This document shows positions 58,899 through 64,000 of a stretch of 64,000 bases of DNA, piece after piece. The notes under the pieces were generated by a model that was not told the DNA's origin, did no database searches, and saw only the letters and a list, made by a program, of their open reading frames with translations. Both the position numbers and the translations under genes were made by a program. The DNA is taken from positions 1-64,000 of the forward strand of contig CAYWVF010000012.1 in the NCBI GenBank assembly GCA_964461815.1, written 5' to 3'. The first letter of the stretch is position 1, and each line of letters starts with the position of its first letter. Origin of the DNA: JAAZBA01 sp964461815 (GTDB lineage Bacteria; Bacillota; Clostridia; Oscillospirales; QAMX01).

Positions 58899-60719
58899 AT
58901 GGCATTTGATACTATTTTTATACACTCTGTAATATCAGAGATGAATGCGCTTTTGGATGGTGCAAGGCTTGATAAGATCGCTCAGCCCGAACGTGATGAG
59001 CTTATATTGTCATTTCATGGCAAGCAAGGCTCGAAAAAACTTCTGCTTTCCGCTTCATCGAATGCACCGAGGCTTCACTTTACATCTGCGCCACGTGAGA
59101 ATCCTCAAAGTCCACCTATGTTTTGTATGCTTATGCGTAAGCATTTTCAAGGCTCGAAGCTCGTTCGCATAACTCAGCCTCAGGAGGACAGAATAGCATC
59201 CTTTGAATTTGACTGTACCGACGAGCTTGGCGAACCGTCAAGAAAAAGGATCGTAGCGGAGCTTATGGGACGTTACTCTAACATAATTTTAGTTGACGGT
59301 GAAAACCGCATAATCGACTGTCTGAAGCGTGTTGATGCCGAGATGTCTCCGACCAGGCAGATACTTCCCGGACTTTTTTACCGTGAACCGTCTCCTATGA
59401 AAAAGCTCAGGCTCGGAGAATGCACAGAAGAGATAATAGCAGACAAAATACTCAATGAGCCTGCGGATACCACATTGGACAAATGGCTTCTTGACAGATT
59501 TTCATGGCTGTCACCGATGATGTGTCGTGAGGTCTCCTACCGTGTTACAGGCAATATATCCGAAAGGTTCATGGAGCTTGGTCCGTCTATACGGCTCAAG
59601 CTTGAGCGTGAGATCTGCGCTATAATGAACGATATAAAGAGCGGTAAGGTTGCTCCATACATGATACTTGAACGCAAAGCAGAGGCAAACGGACGTGAAT
59701 CGCTTGTTCCCGTGGACTTCTGCTACACTGCGATCCGACAGTATGAGGGTGTTCGTGAGGTGCGCTTATGCGACAGCTTCTGTGGTCTGCTTGATGAATT
59801 TTATTCTAAGAGAGAAGCTGAGCAGCATATACGTCAGCGTTCGCAAAGCATCGTCAAGGCTGTTGAATCATCACGATCAAAGCTTGTAAAAAAGGTAGCA
59901 GCTCAAAAAGAAGAACTCCTAACCGCGAAAAAACGTGATCATTTTAAGCGTGAGGGTGATCTGATCACCGCAAATCTCCATATGCTTCAAGGACGTCCTG
60001 CCGAAGCTGTTTTGACCGATTTTTATGCCGAGCCCGATGAAAACGGCAACTATCCAACATATACAGTAAAATTTGACGTCAGATACTCACCTCATCATAA
60101 TGCTCAGATAGCCTACAAGAAGTATGCAAGAGCAAAAAACGCCGAAAAGATGCTGCTTGAGCTGATATCCAACGGTGAACGGGAAATCGATTATCTATCA
60201 AGCGTGCTTGATGAGCTGTCAAGAGTATCATCTCCGTCAGAGCTTAACGAGATACGTGAAGAATTGTTCCACAACGGCTATGCATCACAAAAGTGGGCAA
60301 AAAATCAATCTTCAAAGCAGAAAAAGAAGTCCGAGCGACCTATACCCCCGCTTGAATACACTTCGAGCTCAGGCTATACTATCTATGCCGGAAGAAATAA
60401 CCGCCAGAATGAGGAGCTCACCTTCAAAATAGCATCAAAAAGTGACTACTGGGTACACGTACAGCGAAGCCATGGATCACATGTTATAATAAAATGTGAA
60501 GGCACCGAGCCCGATGCACAGACGCTTGAGGAAGCATGTATGATCGCAGCATACAATTCCTCCGCACGCAAGGGTGACAAAATAAGTGTCGACTACACAA
60601 AGGCTCGCTTCGTATCACGTCAGCCCGGAGGTAAGACCGGCATGGTCTTTTACACAGACTACTCGACAGCTGTCGTATTCCCCGATGAATCTGTTGTAAA
60701 TAACCTTCTGCACAAATGA
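58899..60719 (+). CDS. rqcH: RqcH / NFACT-family ribosome quality-control factor
   Basis: RqcH binds stalled 50S subunits and adds C-terminal alanine tails to incomplete peptides. The 606-residue protein has the NFACT-N domain (LLSASSNAPRLHFTSAP, CMLMRKHFQGSKLVRI, ELMGRYSNIILVD), HhH, a long coiled coil at about 290-430, and NFACT-R near the C-terminus (YTIYAGRNNRQNEELTFKIA, DYWVHVQRSHGSHVII). Older annotation calls this family fibronectin-binding. It ends with the KISVDYTKARFVSRQPGGKT stretch. It is last in the trmK unit. Confidence 0.94.
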   Translation: MAFDTIFIHSVISEMNALLDGARLDKIAQPERDELILSFHGKQGSKKLLLSASSNAPRLHFTSAPRENPQSPPMFCMLMRKHFQGSKLVRITQPQEDRIASFEFDCTDELGEPSRKRIVAELMGRYSNIILVDGENRIIDCLKRVDAEMSPTRQILPGLFYREPSPMKKLRLGECTEEIIADKILNEPADTTLDKWLLDRFSWLSPMMCREVSYRVTGNISERFMELGPSIRLKLEREICAIMNDIKSGKVAPYMILERKAEANGRESLVPVDFCYTAIRQYEGVREVRLCDSFCGLLDEFYSKREAEQHIRQRSQSIVKAVESSRSKLVKKVAAQKEELLTAKKRDHFKREGDLITANLHMLQGRPAEAVLTDFYAEPDENGNYPTYTVKFDVRYSPHHNAQIAYKKYARAKNAEKMLLELISNGEREIDYLSSVLDELSRVSSPSELNEIREELFHNGYASQKWAKNQSSKQKKKSERPIPPLEYTSSSGYTIYAGRNNRQNEELTFKIASKSDYWVHVQRSHGSHVIIKCEGTEPDAQTLEEACMIAAYNSSARKGDKISVDYTKARFVSRQPGGKTGMVFYTDYSTAVVFPDESVVNNLLHK

Positions 60720-60730
60720 CGATTATTTCC

Positions 60731-60759
60731 TTGACATCGTAATTCAAATGCGATAGAAT
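60731..60759 (+). promoter_or_regulatory. Promoter of the Gfo/Idh/MocA pair
   Basis: TTGACA (60731-60736), 17 bases and TAGAAT (60754-60759), about 90 bases before the first gene. Confidence 0.75.
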
Positions 60760-60849
60760 AATGTTGCAATTCATTATATGTATTTTTTGCTATGGTCAGT
60801 AACATAAGCACATAGATATGATAAAAAATTACAAAAGGAGTCAAAGCTT

Positions 60850-62094
60850 ATGAAAGATAAGGTAAAGATAGGTTTTCTCGGTCTCGGCGGCCGCGGCTGT
60901 GGCGTGTTAAAGCTTATACTTGAGATGGACGACGTTGATGTCCTTGCGGTTTGTGATCTTTATGAGGATAGAGTTCAGGAAGGTCTCAACATAATAAAAG
61001 AAAAGCGCAATTTTGAAGCAACCGGTTACACAGACTACAGAGAGCTTCTCAAGCGTGATGATATCGAAGCTGTTATCATCGCTACATCATGGCAGACTCA
61101 TGCAAAGATCGCTGCTGCTGCAATGCGCGCAGGAAAGTACACTGCATTTGAAGTTGGCGGCGCATCCTCTATTGAGGAATGCTGGGAGCTTGTACGTGCT
61201 TACGAGGAAACAGGCACATGGTGCATGATGCTCGAAAACTGCTGCTACGGAGAGCTTGAGCTTGCACTTCTCAATATGATAAAGCAGGGCATATTCGGTA
61301 CTCTTACACACATGCAGGGTGCTTACGGTCATGACCTCAGAAGCGAAGTCGTTACAGGTCTTGAAACCAGACATTACCGTTTCCGTAATTTCCAGCATAG
61401 AAACGGTGAGCTTTATCCTACACATGAGCTTGGTCCTATCTGCAATATGTTGAATATAAACCGCGGCAACAGACTCATGACACTTACATCCATGTCTACA
61501 AAGAGCCTCGGTCTTCATGAATGGGCAATAAAGCATAGAGGTAATGACTCCGAATACGCAAAGATGGACTGGAACCAGGGTGACGTTACTACAACAATGA
61601 TAAAATGTGCTCACGGAGAAACAATTCTTCTTAAGCACGACTGTTCACTCCCACGTGGATACTCCAGAGAGCTGCATGTGCAGGGTACTCTCGGTATCGC
61701 TGTAGAGCTTGCCGATAAAATCGTTATCGAGGATCGTTCCCCGAGTGGCGGTTGGGCTGAATACGAGTGGGAATCACTTCAGAAATATGTGGATGAATAT
61801 GAGCATCCGCTTTGGAAGTGGTTCAAAAATGCAGGTGTCAAGGGTGGTCACGGCGGTATGGACTACCTTGTACAGCGTGCATTCATCGAAAGTGTAAAGG
61901 AAAACAAGCTTCCTCCTATAGATGTATACGATGCAGCAACATGGATGAGCATTACATGCCTCAGCGAGCAGTCCATTTCAATGGGCAGTATTCCTGTTGC
62001 CATCCCGGATTTTACAAACGGTATGTGGCTTGATCGCAAACCCGATCCGAAGTGCCGCTACTCACTTGACGCTGTCCATAACGATTTATTTTGA
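60850..62094 (+). CDS. Gfo/Idh/MocA-family protein, GH109-like, copy 1
   Basis: This 414-residue cytosolic protein has an N-terminal dinucleotide fold (KIGFLGLGGRGCGVLKLIL) with the acidic AVCDLYEDRV. The C-terminal alpha/beta domain has LENCCYGELELALLNMIKQG, PTHELGPICNMLNINRGN and EHPLWKWFKNAGVKGGHGG, followed by MDYLVQRAFIES and AIPDFTNGMWLDRKPDPKCR. The latter patterns are those of GH109, NAD-dependent glycosidases such as alpha-N-acetylgalactosaminidase. No signal peptide is present. AGGAG precedes the ATG. A tandem paralogue follows 15 bases later. Confidence 0.85.
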   Translation: MKDKVKIGFLGLGGRGCGVLKLILEMDDVDVLAVCDLYEDRVQEGLNIIKEKRNFEATGYTDYRELLKRDDIEAVIIATSWQTHAKIAAAAMRAGKYTAFEVGGASSIEECWELVRAYEETGTWCMMLENCCYGELELALLNMIKQGIFGTLTHMQGAYGHDLRSEVVTGLETRHYRFRNFQHRNGELYPTHELGPICNMLNINRGNRLMTLTSMSTKSLGLHEWAIKHRGNDSEYAKMDWNQGDVTTTMIKCAHGETILLKHDCSLPRGYSRELHVQGTLGIAVELADKIVIEDRSPSGGWAEYEWESLQKYVDEYEHPLWKWFKNAGVKGGHGGMDYLVQRAFIESVKENKLPPIDVYDAATWMSITCLSEQSISMGSIPVAIPDFTNGMWLDRKPDPKCRYSLDAVHNDLF

Positions 62095-62109
62095 TTGGAG
62101 GAACAAAAA

Positions 62110-63342
62110 ATGTCTGAACGTGTAAGAATAGCTTTTGTCGGATACAACTACAGAGGTCAGGGTATGCTGCCGCTGCTGGCAGGTATGGATGACGTTGATG
62201 TAGTTGCGGTATGTGATAAGGTTGCCGCTAATTGTGACGCTGCTGCCGCTGTCATTACGGGAGCAGGTAAAGCAGAGCCTGCTAAATATACGGACTATCA
62301 CGATATTCTCAAGAGAGACGATATACAGGGACTTCTTCTCTGCACTGCATGGTTGGATCATATCAATGTTGCAGTCGATTGTATGAATGCAGGCAAATAT
62401 GTCGCATTTGAAGTCGGTGGAGCTTGCTCTGTAGAGGATTGCTGGAAGCTTGTACGTACATATGAGAAAACAGGCGTACCATGCATGATGCTCGAAAACT
62501 GCTGCTACGGCAGAAATGAGCTTGCACTTCTCAACATGATAAAGCAAGGCGTATTCGGCGAGGTCGTTCACATGCAGGGTGCTTACGGTCATGACCTGAG
62601 TCACGGTCTTATAGCAAGGATCCAGGAAAAGCATTACCGTACATTCCATTATTATCATAGAAATTGTGAGAACTACCCCACTCACGAGCTTGGTCCTATC
62701 TGTAATATGCTGAATATAAACCGTGGCAATAGACTTCTGACGCTTACAGCTACAGCTTGTAAGTCCCGTGGTCTCAATGCTCGTGCAGCAAAAATGTTCG
62801 GTGAGGACAGTGAACCTGCAAAGCGTCACTGGAATCAGGGCGACGTCATAACCACTGTTATTAAGACTGCTCACGGTGAGACAATTACATTAAACCTTGA
62901 TACGACACTTCCTCGTCCATATTCACGTGAGCTCTGTGTACAGGGTACAGAGGGTATTTACATGGAGGATGGTAACAGGATCTACATCGAAGGCGTAAGT
63001 CCTGTCGAGCATGCATGGGAATGCTTCGATGAATATCGTACAAAGTATGAGCATCCGCTGTGGCAATGGTATAAAAATGAAGGTATTCAAGGCGGTCACG
63101 ACGGTATGGATTACCTCGTTCAGCGTGCGTTTATCGAGAGCATCAAGTACAACAGAAATACTCCTATTGATGCATACGATGCAGCAGCATGGATGAGCAT
63201 CGCCGCACTCAGTGAGGATTCGATCGCACTCGGAAGTATGCCTGTTGCGATCCCGGACTTTACGAACGGCTTATGGTTAGACCGTGTCCCCGATCCCAAG
63301 TGTCGCTACTCTCTCGACGCTGTACATAACGATTTATTCTGA
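62110..63342 (+). CDS. Gfo/Idh/MocA-family protein, GH109-like, copy 2
   Basis: This 410-residue paralogue of the preceding gene has the same layout: N-terminal fold IAFVGYNYRGQGMLPLLAGM with VAVCDKVAANCD, then LENCCYGRNELALLNMIKQG, PTHELGPICNMLNINRGN, YEHPLWQWYKNEGIQGGHDG, and AIPDFTNGLWLDRVPDPKCR, with an identical last eight residues (DAVHNDLF). The ATG at 62110 has GGAGG 9 bases upstream; an in-frame TTG at 62095 overlaps that site and is rejected. The first glycine motif (GYNYRGQG) differs from copy 1 (GLGGRGCG), suggesting changed cofactor or substrate preference. A strong terminator follows. Confidence 0.85.
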   Translation: MSERVRIAFVGYNYRGQGMLPLLAGMDDVDVVAVCDKVAANCDAAAAVITGAGKAEPAKYTDYHDILKRDDIQGLLLCTAWLDHINVAVDCMNAGKYVAFEVGGACSVEDCWKLVRTYEKTGVPCMMLENCCYGRNELALLNMIKQGVFGEVVHMQGAYGHDLSHGLIARIQEKHYRTFHYYHRNCENYPTHELGPICNMLNINRGNRLLTLTATACKSRGLNARAAKMFGEDSEPAKRHWNQGDVITTVIKTAHGETITLNLDTTLPRPYSRELCVQGTEGIYMEDGNRIYIEGVSPVEHAWECFDEYRTKYEHPLWQWYKNEGIQGGHDGMDYLVQRAFIESIKYNRNTPIDAYDAAAWMSIAALSEDSIALGSMPVAIPDFTNGLWLDRVPDPKCRYSLDAVHNDLF

Positions 63343-63348
63343 TAATTT

Positions 63349-63393
63349 AAGCTTCAAGATGTTTTAAACCAACATCTTGAAGCTTGTTTTTTA
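63349..63393 (+). terminator. Terminator of the GH109-like pair
   Basis: AAGCTTCAAGATGTT pairs with AACATCTTGAAGCTT (15-bp perfect stem), then GTTTTTT. Between here and 63498 no gene is visible. Confidence 0.92.
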
Positions 63394-63498
63394 TCGATCA
63401 AGTTGTAAAGGCTTAAAAAGATGTCATCGAAGTGATTCGCAAAGCTATAAGCTCTTTTATGCGTTTGCCGACAATTTCAAAGAATTTATAAAAAGGGC

Positions 63499-63527
63499 TT
63501 GACAAATCATGAAATATGATGTATACT
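63499..63527 (+). promoter_or_regulatory. tRNA-Pro promoter
   Basis: TTGACA (63499-63504), 17 bases and TATACT (63522-63527), 15 bases before the tRNA. Confidence 0.85.
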
Positions 63528-63542
63528 AATAAAGCTTTAATT

Positions 63543-63619
63543 CCGGGTGTAGCTCAGTTTGGTAGAGTACTTGAATGGGGTTCAAGGGGCCGTGGGTTCA
63601 AGTCCCGCTACTCGGACCA
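63543..63619 (+). tRNA. tRNA-Pro (GGG)
   Basis: This 77-nt gene has acceptor CCGGGTG/TACTCGG (two G-U pairs), D-stem GCTC/GAGT, anticodon stem CTTGA/TCAAG around ATGGGGT (anticodon GGG), T-stem GTGGG/CCCGC and CCA. It is a single-gene unit with its own promoter and terminator. Confidence 0.92.
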
Positions 63620-63620
63620 T

Positions 63621-63659
63621 GTCATCGCAAGCTTTGTATCGCTTGCGATGACTTTTTTG
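63621..63659 (+). terminator. Terminator of tRNA-Pro
   Basis: GTCATCGCAAGC pairs perfectly with GCTTGCGATGAC (12 bp), followed by six T. Confidence 0.92.
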
Positions 63660-63966
63660 TTCTCTATCAAGAAGTCATCTCGCACTCACGCTTCTGTTTC
63701 TCTCCAAATCGGATCTTCCGTGCCGGGCTTCGATCCGGTGAATGGCAACCGTGAAACTCAGATCCTTAAAAAGCATTCACTTTCTTTATGTAAAAACTTC
63801 TGCGTAGTTTTTTAGAACTGTCCGATATCTATAGTCTCTTTCAAGTGCAAATTCAATATGACAGTGCTGCAATACAAAAGCACAGCAATTCGAAATATTT
63901 CTTATGCTATCTGATTTACTTAATCGATCTACTTGATTTTTTCACTGATTTTATTGCAGAAAAGGA
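63660..63966. other. Intergenic stretch without recognised features
   Basis: No credible gene or RNA is visible. A short open frame across the tRNA-Pro gene is a shadow. Only a weak GGATC/GATCC repeat near 63704-63735 stands out. Confidence 0.5.
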
Positions 63967-63995
63967 TTGCAGATATCGCAAAACAGTGATATAAT
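63967..63995 (+). promoter_or_regulatory. Promoter at the right edge
   Basis: TTGCAG (63967-63972), 17 bases and TATAAT (63990-63995), pointing out of the window toward an unseen gene. Confidence 0.6.
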
Positions 63996-64000
63996 GAATT

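Noticed and set aside
63516..63815. 99-codon frame over tRNA-Pro
   Set aside because: It passes through the tRNA and its terminator and has no family resemblance.
1..64000. CRISPR array, transposase, prophage or toxin-antitoxin system
   Set aside because: No regularly spaced direct repeats, DDE/serine/tyrosine recombinase or toxin pair was found. The hairpin arrays lack CRISPR-like equal repeats and unique spacers.

Overview
The window looks like a chromosomal segment of a low-to-moderate GC Gram-positive anaerobe of the class Clostridia, most likely Oscillospirales (Ruminococcus-like). The evidence is a large Alu-type SRP RNA directly upstream of dnaX, glycyl-radical NrdD/NrdG as the only ribonucleotide reductase visible, LCP wall-ligation proteins, a BceAB-type peptide-sensing module, DUF4830 and Amidase_6 proteins, and strong TTGACA-17-TATAAT promoters with GGAGG ribosome sites. 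The genus is an inference from gene content.

Layout. 1-1070 is accessory: the tail of an unknown gene, a terminator, a small membrane protein and a dense array of DNA hairpins. 1111-22513 is a minus-strand housekeeping superoperon, read from dprA toward rpsU: a SpoU methyltransferase, dprA, topA, trmFO, plsX, an acpP-like gene, rnc, a radical-SAM protein, smc, ftsY, rph, rdgB, yhbY, nadD, yqeK, two LCP proteins, rsfS, leuS, then rpsU on its own promoter. Many of these genes overlap or are a few bases apart. 22767-31088 (minus) carries an unknown membrane protein, lysS, greA, and a cell-wall remodelling unit (PucR/CdaR-type regulator, ftsE, ftsX, M23 murein hydrolase, S41 protease). 31411-34046 (plus) is a two-gene unit: a probable ThyX-fold protein and a cytosolic DUF4838 protein. 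34298-39133 (minus) holds the shared sugar-ABC ATPase MsmX, a pseudouridine synthase, DUF4830, an Amidase_6 protein, recR, ebfC and a TtcA-like thiolase. 39331-43208 (plus) holds two flavoprotein oxidoreductases and an amidase-like protein.

43729-49155 contains the SRP RNA and dnaX (plus), convergent nrdG/nrdD (minus) with a double NrdR box on the promoter, and a tRNA-Met/Glu/Val operon. 49201-49520 is an intergenic block of small hairpins and inverted repeats. It leads into a BceA-BceB-BceR-BceS module (49573-54096). The rest is typA (minus), then galU, a DUF1858 protein, trmK-nif3-rqcH, a tandem pair of GH109-like Gfo/Idh/MocA proteins, and tRNA-Pro (all plus). A further promoter sits at the right edge.

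The observations most worth following up are: (1) the ACP beside plsX has Asp in place of the Ser that carries phosphopantetheine; (2) dnaX has an in-frame A AAA AAG heptamer placed so that -1 slippage would give a gamma-like short product; (3) the dnaX terminator lies inside the coding end of convergent nrdG; (4) two hairpin arrays, at 634-877 and 49201-49350; (5) the ThyX-like/DUF4838 unit; and (6) a flavoprotein with a 90-residue lysine-rich tail. No CRISPR array, transposase, phage or defence system was recognised.
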